This document shows, piece after piece, positions 1 to 5,270 of a stretch of 7,095 nt of DNA. Position numbers and translations under genes: made by a program. Source of the DNA: a bacterium (GTDB lineage: Bacteria > Pseudomonadota > Alphaproteobacteria > Rhizobiales > Xanthobacteraceae); the NCBI GenBank assembly GCA_029946075.1, contig JAQSDT010000114.1, positions 1-7,095 of the forward strand. The letters are read 5' to 3'. The stretch's first letter is position 1. The number at the start of each line of letters is the position of its first letter. Under the pieces are notes generated by a model. That model saw only the letters and a program-made list of their open reading frames with translations, did not search any database and was not told the origin of the DNA.

Positions 1-1
1 A

Positions 2-712
2 CAGAGCTGGCTCACTTTTCGCCAGGCGCTTGGGCTTGGCGGCCATGTCAGGAAGAGCGAGCGGGGTACGACCGTCGTCTATGCCGATCGCTTCACCCCG
101 GAAGACGAACGCCGGCGCGCCGCGGAAACCGGCGAGGAGCCGGGCGCCATCCCGTTTCTCAAACGCTTTACTGTCTTCAACACGGACCAGTGCGACGGCT
201 TGCCCGAGGAGGTTACGGCGTCGGCTGTCCCGCCGCCGCCAGGCCAGATTGAACCGCGTGCCGAGGCGCTGATTGCAGCCACCGGCGCGGATTTCCGCAT
301 CGGAGGTGCACGTGCCTACTACAACACGACAGGCGATTTCGTGCAGGTGCCACCACCGGCGGCTTATTTCGAACCGATCAATTGGCACCGAACCGCTTTC
401 CATGAGCTTGGTCACTGGGTTGGTCATACGTCTCGCCTCAACCGCGATCACTCGGGATCGTTTGGCTCGAAATCTTACGCGCGTGAAGAGCTTGTTGCCG
501 AAATTGCGGGTGCCTTCGTCTGCGCCTCGCTCGGTATCGTGCCGACCGTGCGTCACGCCGACTACATCGGTTCCTGGCTGGAGGTGCTGCGCGAGGATAA
601 CCGGGCCGTCGTGCGCGCCGCGAGCGCGGCATCGAAGGCCTCCGATTTCCTGCTCGCCTTTCTGCCGCCGGCGATCGACGCGGTTGCTGAGGGTAACGAG
701 GAGGCGGCGTGA
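2..712 (+). CDS. ardC: ArdC-type antirestriction protein, 5'-truncated by window edge
   Basis: The reading frame is open from base 2 to a TGA at 710-712; 236 residues are visible and the start lies upstream of the window. Seen: the N-terminal part contains the WLTFRQALGLGGHVRKSE segment and a GTTVVYADRF stretch, matching the ArdC N-terminal ssDNA-binding domain (usually VRKGE, here VRKSE). The C-terminal part carries AFHELGHW (HELGH at bases 401-415, visible residues 134-138) and, about 24 residues on, EELVAEIAGAF, giving the HExxH plus downstream Glu arrangement of a zincin-like metallopeptidase. Known of the family: ArdC proteins are about 300 residues, are encoded on conjugative plasmids and ICEs, bind ssDNA and protect entering DNA from host restriction. 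Inferred: the same role here; all putative metal ligands are intact, so it is probably active. The next gene follows after a 129-base leader. Chromosomal ArdC-like homologues with other roles cannot be excluded. Confidence 0.93.
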   Translation, partial: QSWLTFRQALGLGGHVRKSERGTTVVYADRFTPEDERRRAAETGEEPGAIPFLKRFTVFNTDQCDGLPEEVTASAVPPPPGQIEPRAEALIAATGADFRIGGARAYYNTTGDFVQVPPPAAYFEPINWHRTAFHELGHWVGHTSRLNRDHSGSFGSKSYAREELVAEIAGAFVCASLGIVPTVRHADYIGSWLEVLREDNRAVVRAASAASKASDFLLAFLPPAIDAVAEGNEEAA

Positions 713-737
713 TGAGTCTGCCCGCTGCTTTCGCTTT

Positions 738-841
738 CAGCCGTTGCCGCGCGTCAGAGAGTGAGAGGAGAGCTGGTTTGTCGGTGACGGGTTGGAGGTC
801 GAGAGAGAGTCTTTCGGCCGCCCGTCCCAGGAGAAACCGAC
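738..841 (+). promoter_or_regulatory. Leader of the ParB-like gene with GA-rich element and hairpin
   Basis: The 129-base gap between the ArdC stop and the ParB-like start holds a GA-rich block (TGAGAGGAGAG, 762-772) and, 35 bases later, GGTCGAGAGAG (797-807). GGTCGAGA (797-804) can pair with TTTCGGCC (812-819), an 8-bp stem with two G-U pairs and a 7-base loop. A weaker stem is possible at 778-790. Both GA blocks recur in the same order before the methyltransferase-helicase gene (5175-5225). AGGAG at 829-833, 8 bases before ATG 842, is the ribosome binding site. The shared blocks suggest a structured 5' UTR or a DNA-protein recognition site. From memory it resembles the radC RNA motif, which lies upstream of genes for antirestriction proteins, methyltransferases and RadC, but I could not test this. 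No clear -35/-10 promoter is visible. Confidence 0.45.
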
Positions 842-2962
842 ATGGCAAGCGCCGTTTCGAAGATCAAGCTCAGTCCTTCCCGCGATATTCCCTTCAACAA
901 GCTGGTGCTTAGCCAGTCCAACGTGCGGCGCGTGAAGGCCGGCATTTCGATCGATCAACTGGCGGAGAGCATCGCTCAGCGCACGCTGCTACAAAGCCTA
1001 AGCGTTCGTGCGGTCGTCGATGCCGACGGCCAGGAAACCGGCATGTTCGAGGTGCCGGCGGGCGGGCGGCGCTATCGTGCGCTCGAACTGCTGGTGAAGC
1101 AGAAGCGTATGGCAAAGACCCAGCCCGTGCCGTGCGTGGTCCGGGACGGCGGCATCGCCGAGGACGATTCCCTCGCCGAGAATGACGAGCGGGTTGGCCT
1201 GCATCCACTCGATCAGTTCCGCGCGTTCCAGAGTTTGCGCGACGGCGGCATGAGTGAAGAGGAGATTGCTGCCCGCCACTTCGTGACGCCGGCGGTCGTG
1301 AAGCAACGCCTGCGCCTCGCGTCGGTATCCCCGAAGCTACATGAGGTTTACGCCGACGACGGCATGACCCTCGAACAGCTCATGGCCTTCTCCGTGACCG
1401 CCGATCAGGCGCGACAGGAGCAGGTCTGGGACAATGTGAGCCGCTCTCAGCTTGATGAACCGTACCAGATCCGGCGGATGCTGACGGAGAATACCGTCCG
1501 TGCCTCCGACCGCCGCGCCCAGTTCATCGGGCTCGATGCCTATGAGCAGGCTGGCGGCGCTGTCATGCGGGATCTGTTCGAGCACGACGATGGCGGCTGG
1601 CTGCGGGACGTTCTGCTACTCGACCGTCTCGTCACCGAGAAGCTGAAGGCGGAGGCGGAAACCCTTGCGGCCGAAGGCTGGAAGTGGATCTCGGTGGCGC
1701 TCAACTTCCCCTACGACCACACCAGCGGCCTTCGCGAGTTGGACGGCGAGCCGGCCGATTTGACCGATGAGGAGCGTGCGACGATCGATGCGCTGAAGAC
1801 CGAGTCCGACAAGCTCGAGGCTGACTATCAGGACGCTGACGAACTGCCGGACGAGGTCGATCAACGGCTCGGGGAGATCGAGATTGCGCTGTCGGCCTTC
1901 GAAACGCGGCCCATGATCTACGATCCGGCCGATATCGCCCGCGCCGGCGTTTTCGTCAGCATCGATGACGAAGGTGCACTGTCGGTCGATCGCGGCTATG
2001 TCCGCCCGGAAGACGAAGCGCCTGTCGTCGTCGATTCGGAGGCGGAATCCGCTGTCGATGGCGAACCCGCCGACGGGGAGGAGACCCAGGGCTCGGTCCC
2101 CCGCACGGTCATTACTGTCGGCGGTGCTCCGGTTGAACCGGAAGATGACGAGGACGACGCCATCAAGCCGTTGCCGGATCGGCTCATCACGGAGCTGACC
2201 GCGCATCGGACCTTGGCGCTACGCGATGCGTTGGCGGGCAATCCGGCGGTGGCCTTCGCTGCGGTGTTGCACAATTTCGTGCTGGCGACGTTCTATCGCT
2301 TCGCGACATCGAACGGTTGCCTGGAGATTGCCGTCCGCTCACCGACTCTCCCGCCGCAAGCACCGGGGCTGAATGACACCGCTTCGGCCAAGGCGATCGA
2401 CATACGCCATGATGGGTGGAAGGTGCGATTGCCCAAGGAGGAGGGCGAACTCTGGGATGCGCTGATTGCGTTCGACGCGGCCGAGCAATCGTCCTTGTTC
2501 GCGCATTGCGCCTCGTTCGGCGTCAACGCGCTCTATGAGCCGGCCAATCGCTACAATGTAGGCCGCGTCTCCGCGCATGGCGTTCGCCACAGGCTCGACC
2601 AGGCCGACGTCCTGGCGCGCGCAGTCGGCCTCGACATGGCCGCGGCAGGCTGGACCACGAGCGTCGACAATTATCTCGGCCGGGTCACCAAGCCCCGCAT
2701 TCTCGAAGCGGTGCGCGAGGCCAAGGGAGAGTCGTCGGCGCAGCTTATCGATCACCTCAAGAAGGGTGACATGGCCCGCGAGGCCGAGCGGCTCTTGGAG
2801 GGGACGGGCTGGCTGCCCGAACCGCTTCGGCTTGCCGAGACCGACGCCGCCAGCGATGCGGCGACCAGTGAAGCGGAGGCTCTGCCCGAGTTCCTCGCTG
2901 ATGACGACGAGGTCGAGGCCGACACCGACGAAGATCACCCGCATGTCGCCGCGGCCGAATGA
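842..2962 (+). CDS. Large ParB/RepB/Spo0J-like nuclease-fold or partition-type protein (706 aa)
   Basis: ATG 842 is chosen because AGGAG lies 8 bases upstream and the ParB signature begins soon after. Seen: IPFNKLVLSQSNVRR (residues 16-30), IDQLAESIAQRTLLQSLSVR (37-56), the box PAGGRRYRAL (72-81), AENDERVGLHPLDQ (112-125), and a helix-turn-helix-like stretch around 137-163. This is the order of the ParB/Spo0J N-terminal nucleotide-binding domain followed by the DNA-binding domain. The remaining ~540 residues are specific to large plasmid versions: an acidic linker at about 388-442, a conserved-looking C-terminal part with TKPRILEAVREAKG (616-629) and WLPEPLR, and an acidic tail. Typical ParB proteins are about 300 residues, so this one is more than twice that. 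No ParA gene is adjacent within the window, so a classical partition operon is not shown. It may be a DNA-binding regulator or maintenance protein. The usual Glu of GERR is Gly75 (codon GGG, 1064-1066). A hairpin (2975-2994) follows the stop. Confidence 0.9.
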   Translation: MASAVSKIKLSPSRDIPFNKLVLSQSNVRRVKAGISIDQLAESIAQRTLLQSLSVRAVVDADGQETGMFEVPAGGRRYRALELLVKQKRMAKTQPVPCVVRDGGIAEDDSLAENDERVGLHPLDQFRAFQSLRDGGMSEEEIAARHFVTPAVVKQRLRLASVSPKLHEVYADDGMTLEQLMAFSVTADQARQEQVWDNVSRSQLDEPYQIRRMLTENTVRASDRRAQFIGLDAYEQAGGAVMRDLFEHDDGGWLRDVLLLDRLVTEKLKAEAETLAAEGWKWISVALNFPYDHTSGLRELDGEPADLTDEERATIDALKTESDKLEADYQDADELPDEVDQRLGEIEIALSAFETRPMIYDPADIARAGVFVSIDDEGALSVDRGYVRPEDEAPVVVDSEAESAVDGEPADGEETQGSVPRTVITVGGAPVEPEDDEDDAIKPLPDRLITELTAHRTLALRDALAGNPAVAFAAVLHNFVLATFYRFATSNGCLEIAVRSPTLPPQAPGLNDTASAKAIDIRHDGWKVRLPKEEGELWDALIAFDAAEQSSLFAHCASFGVNALYEPANRYNVGRVSAHGVRHRLDQADVLARAVGLDMAAAGWTTSVDNYLGRVTKPRILEAVREAKGESSAQLIDHLKKGDMAREAERLLEGTGWLPEPLRLAETDAASDAATSEAEALPEFLADDDEVEADTDEDHPHVAAAE

Positions 2963-2974
2963 TCCACACCTCAC

Positions 2975-2994
2975 GGGGCGGCGACAGCCGCTCC
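2975..2994 (+). terminator. GC-rich hairpin 12 bases after the ParB-like stop
   Basis: GGGGCGGC (2975-2982) pairs with GCCGCTCC (2987-2994), 8 bp with one G-U pair, around the loop GACA. It sits just past the stop codon and is followed by no T-run, so it is not a classical intrinsic terminator. It could protect the 3' end or, with the C-rich, G-poor stretch at 3001-3027, form part of a Rho-dependent termination region. Confidence 0.4.
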
Positions 2995-3026
2995 GCGGGG
3001 ACCTGTCTCCATCCAATCCCATCCAC

Positions 3027-3063
3027 AAGCCCGGCCCTGCAATGGCAGGAACCCGCCGGGCTT
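3027..3063 (+). promoter_or_regulatory. Hairpin of the repeated hairpin-SD module, copy 1
   Basis: AAGCCCGGC (3027-3035) is perfectly complementary to GCCGGGCTT (3055-3063). The enclosed sequence contains a second perfect hairpin, CCTGC (3036-3040) with GCAGG (3045-3049) and loop AATG, leaving a 5-base bulge. The right arm starts exactly 31 bases before ATG 3086, and CAGGAGAAC (3073-3081) lies between. Copy 2 at 3597-3620 has the same stem core and the same 31-base spacing. The right arm is followed by TC rather than a T-tract, so a translational, RNA-stability or weak-terminator role are all open. Confidence 0.6.
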
Positions 3064-3085
3064 TCATCGCTTCAGGAGAACGTTC

Positions 3086-3559
3086 ATGTCTGCTCACAAT
3101 GTCTACGACAATGCCCCGCTTGGTTCACTCATCCGATATTTCGACGGCACGCCAAAACCTCCCGCGCGCTTCAACAAGAAGCTTGCCGCGTGGCAAAATC
3201 GCAATGGCGTCGCGCGCCTGGTCAGGAAGGAGCCGCAGCGCGATCGGCCAACCTATACGTCGCCCGCCAGCATCACCCTCCACGAGGGTGATTTCGCGAG
3301 TGGTGGCGTGGTGCTGATGAAAATTCTGCGTACGCATTCCGTCGATGGCGATCTCCAATTTGAGGTCATCGAACGACCCGCCATCGGTGCCGTGCGCATC
3401 CTCCAGGAGCACGCCGGCGCCGCCGAACTGCTTCATCTTGCCGGAAACCGCGACGCCGCCGAACGCTGGTTGGGACAACATCACTATTCCAACGTGCGCC
3501 TCGAAGACGTCACCGAGGATGAAGTCGGTGCCGATGTCGTCGAGGGACGGGCCGCCTGA
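3086..3559 (+). CDS. Conserved-looking hypothetical protein, 157 aa, function unknown
   Basis: ATG 3086 has a strong ribosome binding site, CAGGAG at 3073-3078, 7 bases upstream; the stop is TGA 3557-3559. I do not recognise a named domain. The protein is soluble-looking with no signal peptide or membrane segment. Its N-terminus is YDNAPLGSLIRYFDGTPKPP (residues 7-26), followed by a basic stretch rich in Lys/Arg (31-54), then SPASITLHEGDF (59-70), a hydrophobic GGVVLMKIL segment, and an acidic, helix-prone C-terminus (100-157). The basic N-terminal half would be compatible with nucleic-acid binding, but this is inference only. It is flanked on the 5' side and followed on the 3' side by near-identical hairpin modules, and the downstream neighbours are DUF6878 and DUF6915 proteins, so it is probably part of the same accessory gene set. 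Codon use (GC-rich third positions) resembles its neighbours. Confidence 0.85.
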   Translation: MSAHNVYDNAPLGSLIRYFDGTPKPPARFNKKLAAWQNRNGVARLVRKEPQRDRPTYTSPASITLHEGDFASGGVVLMKILRTHSVDGDLQFEVIERPAIGAVRILQEHAGAAELLHLAGNRDAAERWLGQHHYSNVRLEDVTEDEVGADVVEGRAA

Positions 3560-3596
3560 CCCGCCGCTCCAACCGCCTTGCCCGCTTCACCTCATC

Positions 3597-3620
3597 GAGC
3601 CCGGCCACCGCGCCGGGCTC
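3597..3620 (+). promoter_or_regulatory. Hairpin of the repeated hairpin-SD module, copy 2
   Basis: GAGCCCGGC (3597-3605) pairs perfectly with GCCGGGCTC (3612-3620) around the loop CACCGC, and TTT follows immediately. The right arm begins 31 bases before ATG 3643, with TTCAGGAGAACC (3628-3639) between, matching copy 1 in stem, spacing and SD sequence. The 37 bases before the stem (3560-3596) have 21 C and 5 G, a composition like a Rho-utilisation tract. It could be a short-tailed terminator, a processing or stability element, or a translational control hairpin. Confidence 0.6.
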
Positions 3621-3642
3621 TTTCCATTTCAGGAGAACCATC

Positions 3643-4119
3643 ATGAACGATCCACAATCGACACCCGAGCCCGCCATTGACGGCATTGCATTCGACCAGA
3701 AGCAGCGCGAATACGCGCACCGTGCTGAGGAGCTTTTGGCAGCCAACAAGGCCGTCTTGTTTGATTCACTCGCCGCCGCCGGAATCCAAAACGTCATCGT
3801 CACGTTTGACGGCTACGGCGACAGCGGCCAAATTGAGGGCATCAACACCGGGGAAGGGGAGCAAACCATCCCACTGCCATCCGACCGGATCGAGATTGCG
3901 CGGACAGCTTGGGGCAGCCCCGAGATCGAGCGTCAAACCCTGACCGTTCACGAGGCCATCGAAACGCTGGTCTATGATTTCCTCCGACAGGTCCACTCCG
4001 GTTGGGAGATCAACGACGGCGCCTATGGCGACTTCACCTTCGACGTCGCTGAGCGGACGATCAAGCTCGACCATAACGAGCGATACACGTCGTCCGAAAA
4101 CTACTCCCACGAGTTTTGA
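3643..4119 (+). CDS. DUF6878-type protein, 158 aa, function unknown
   Basis: ATG 3643 has AGGAG at 3631-3635, 7 bases upstream; the stop is TGA 4117-4119. Seen: a helical N-terminal third (QREYAHRAEELLAANKAVLF, residues 21-40), then VIVTFDGYGDSGQIEGI (51-67), HEAIETLVYDFLRQ (103-116) and GWEINDGAYGDFTFD (120-134), ending in ERYTSSENYSHEF. I recognise this series as the DUF6878 family, which is common on alphaproteobacterial plasmids and genomic islands and has no established function. The repeated Asp/Gly-rich turns (FDGYGDSG, NDGAYGDF) are the most distinctive part and could bind metal or form a structural core, but that is speculation. No signal peptide or membrane helix is visible. The stop codon overlaps the ribosome binding site of the next gene, so the two are probably co-translated. 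Confidence 0.88.
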   Translation: MNDPQSTPEPAIDGIAFDQKQREYAHRAEELLAANKAVLFDSLAAAGIQNVIVTFDGYGDSGQIEGINTGEGEQTIPLPSDRIEIARTAWGSPEIERQTLTVHEAIETLVYDFLRQVHSGWEINDGAYGDFTFDVAERTIKLDHNERYTSSENYSHEF

Positions 4120-4129
4120 GGAGGCGACA

Positions 4130-4492
4130 ATGGGACATCCTTATCACCACGCGCTGTCCTCGGTGCGCAAATGGGGCGGGGCGGCCGAAAATTATCTGCC
4201 GCTGCATCAATGGTTCGACGAATCGAAGGCGATCACCGCCGACTTCCGTCATCGCGCGTTGCGTCATCACGCCGAAGGTATATTCATGCTGGAGCGCTTC
4301 TTCGGCGCGACGATCACAATATCGACCGGCCGCGTCGTGCCGGTCAGATTGATCGGCGAGCAGCACGTTATCGAGGATCTCGGGTTCATCCCGACCTTCG
4401 CCGACTGGGTGCGCTGCATCAGGCCCGAACCCTGGATGGGCCGGGCCCAGCCGATCCACCGGCAGGTCGATCCTTTTGCGTCCGCCACCTGA
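4130..4492 (+). CDS. DUF6915-type protein, 120 aa, function unknown
   Basis: The frame is open upstream to 3974, but ATG 4130 is the real start: GAGGAGG (4118-4124) lies 5 bases upstream, the preceding gene ends at 4119, and family members start with M-x-HPYHHALSS. The stop is TGA 4490-4492. Seen: HPYHHALSSVRKWGG (residues 3-17), LHQWFDESKAITADFRHRALRHHAEG (within 25-50), a hydrophobic FMLERFFGATI, GEQHVIEDLGFIP (76-88) and DWVRCIRPEPWMG (92-104). This matches the DUF6915 family known from alphaproteobacterial mobile elements; its function is unknown. The spaced His residues (3, 6, 7, 26, 41, 46, 47, 79) together with acidic residues could form a metal site, which is inference. The only 10-base gap from the DUF6878 gene suggests translational coupling and a joint role. 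Confidence 0.9.
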   Translation: MGHPYHHALSSVRKWGGAAENYLPLHQWFDESKAITADFRHRALRHHAEGIFMLERFFGATITISTGRVVPVRLIGEQHVIEDLGFIPTFADWVRCIRPEPWMGRAQPIHRQVDPFASAT

Positions 4493-4526
4493 CCACCGGA
4501 AACGCCTTCTCACCCTTCGTCCGATC

Positions 4527-4549
4527 AGCCCGGCTACGCGCGTCGGGCT
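4527..4549 (+). repeat. Hairpin of the repeated module, copy 3 (diverged, no SD/ATG)
   Basis: AGCCCGGC (4527-4534) pairs with GTCGGGCT (4542-4549), 8 bp with one G-U, loop TACGCGC. The left arm is identical to copies 1 and 2. The preceding bases (AACGCCTTCTCACCCTTCG, 4500-4518) also align with those before copy 2. Unlike the other copies it is not followed by CAGGAGAAC and ATG. It may now act only as the 3' end structure of the DUF6915 gene. Confidence 0.5.
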
Positions 4550-4704
4550 ACCTGCTTACGCCCTTTCGCCACCTCGCCGACGGCAATCCTTACGACGCCT
4601 ATTTGCCGCCAGTCGAAACCCTGCTGGGACAACCCCAACCTGATCCCGTTGCGATGTGTCGCGTCTGGACGCGGCGGTTCGCACGTCAACGGGCAAGCCG
4701 TTTC

Positions 4705-4725
4705 CGCATCGCCTTCGGCGATGCG
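4705..4725. repeat. Perfect 9-bp inverted repeat with 3-base loop
   Basis: CGCATCGCC (4705-4713) is followed by TTC and then its exact reverse complement GGCGATGCG (4717-4725). As RNA it is a strong hairpin without a T-tract; as DNA it could be an operator or protein-binding palindrome. It lies 70 bases before the DUF4326 start. It does not resemble a parS site that I know. Confidence 0.45.
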
Positions 4726-4794
4726 TGACATGCGAAACCTGAACCGCGTCTTCTGACCTGCTCACCGCAACGGGAAGATCAGAGGGCAGTAGCG

Positions 4795-5118
4795 ATGTGC
4801 AGGGTTCTCAACAAGCGCAAGTCAGGCATTCCGGCAGGTGCCATCTACATCGGCCGCGGGAGCAAATGGGGCAATCCGCTCCGGATCGGCCCTGACGGCG
4901 ATCGTGCGACCGTCATTGCCAAGCACGAGTGCTGGCTGCGCGATCAGCACCATCTGCTGCGTGAACTTGACGAACTGCGCGGGCACGATCTTGTCTGCTT
5001 CTGCGCACCGCTAGCTTGCCATGGCGATCTCTTGCTGTGGCTTGCCAATGCATCCCGCGAACACAGGATCGCGTGGTGGCGCGGCCAAATCGGCCATGAG
5101 GCATTGAGGTGCGGCTAG
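4795..5118 (+). CDS. DUF4326 domain protein, 107 aa
   Basis: ATG 4795 has GAGGG at 4782-4786, 8 bases upstream, and the family signature starts immediately; the stop is TAG 5116-5118. Seen: RVLNKRKSGIPAGAIYIG (residues 3-20), RGSKWGNPLRIGPDGDR (21-37), a helical Trp/His-rich middle, and LVCFCAPLACHGDLLLWLAN (66-85) with Cys68, Cys70, Cys75 and His76. These are the hallmarks of DUF4326, a small domain found widely on phages, plasmids and bacterial genomes whose reaction is not established. The Cys/His cluster looks like a metal-binding or thiol-based site, and the basic GR-SKWGNP loop suggests a phosphate- or nucleotide-type ligand; both are inference. The protein spans the usual domain length with a short C-terminal extension (86-107, HRIAWWRGQIG). 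It stands alone between two long spacers, so it is probably transcribed through but not translationally coupled. Confidence 0.93.
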   Translation: MCRVLNKRKSGIPAGAIYIGRGSKWGNPLRIGPDGDRATVIAKHECWLRDQHHLLRELDELRGHDLVCFCAPLACHGDLLLWLANASREHRIAWWRGQIGHEALRCG

Positions 5119-5270
5119 GCCGTGCGCGTCGAAATCAGTGCGGGGCGTTGCGGCGTCCGCGTCGCCACACGCCCTGAGAGGAAGAGGGCGGCCGGGACGG
5201 ATTTGAGCCGGCGTGGTCGAGAGAGCGCCCCGCGGCCCGATCCTTCCCCAGCTCTTTCGAGGTTCTCACC
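5119..5270 (+). promoter_or_regulatory. Structured leader of the methyltransferase-helicase gene, three hairpins
   Basis: This 152-base gap folds on paper into three successive hairpins: CGCCCT (5170-5175) with AGGGCG (5185-5190), loop GAGAGGAAG; GCCGG (5191-5195) with CCGGC (5208-5212); and GGTCG (5215-5219) with CGGCC (5233-5237). The blocks TGAGAGGAAGAG (5175-5186) and GGTCGAGAGAG (5215-5225) recur in the same order, 35 rather than 40 bases apart, before the ParB-like gene. The third hairpin matches the stem at 797-819 there. A weak SD, GAGG at 5259-5262, lies 8 bases before ATG 5271. Placement before a DNA methyltransferase/antirestriction-type gene fits my recollection of the radC RNA motif, unverified. 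It could otherwise be a promoter-operator. Confidence 0.5.

Larger units (their letters stand above)
4493..4794 (+). other. 302-base spacer without a convincing gene; possible gene remnant at 4573-4728
   Basis: The first part (4493-4526) resembles the spacer after the 3086 gene, and a third copy of the hairpin follows (4527-4549). Exactly 31 bases after the start of the right arm, where the other two copies have ATG, the sequence is CTC (4573). In that same frame the sequence stays open for 52 codons to TGA 4726-4728 and begins LADGNPYDAYLPPVETLLG, with fairly GC-rich third positions. The SD sequence is also absent (GCCCTT where CAGGAG is expected). A small gene that lost its start is one explanation; chance is another. 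No start codon is found nearby in this frame except ATG 4654. The reverse strand has a 65-codon frame at 4534-4731 with no recognisable family. The remaining bases carry an inverted repeat (4705-4725) and the SD of the next gene. Confidence 0.35.

Noticed and set aside
709..912. 67-codon frame starting at the ArdC stop (TGATG overlap)
   Set aside because: The start is attractive, but it has no good SD, runs 71 bases into the ParB-like gene, is Arg/Ser-rich, and covers the leader element.
1616..2206. 196-codon minus-strand frame
   Set aside because: It lies entirely within the ParB-like gene in antisense; no SD or family resemblance.
2339..3097. 252-codon minus-strand frame
   Set aside because: It covers the C-terminal ParB-like region and the following spacer in antisense; composition bias explains its length.
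2577..3317. 246-codon + strand frame overlapping two genes
   Set aside because: It is out of frame with the ParB-like gene and the 3086 gene and has Ser/Arg/Pro-rich shadow composition.
3974..4129. N-terminal extension of the DUF6915 frame
   Set aside because: The extension overlaps the DUF6878 gene, is Ser/Thr-rich noise, and the internal ATG 4130 has a strong SD and the family-typical start.
4705..4725. parS centromere site
   Set aside because: The repeat does not match the parS consensus forms I know (the chromosomal type or the repABC type), so I list it only as an inverted repeat.
4534..4731. 65-codon minus-strand frame in the spacer
   Set aside because: Its start codon ATG has no convincing SD and the product resembles nothing I know; kept only as a note in the spacer entry.
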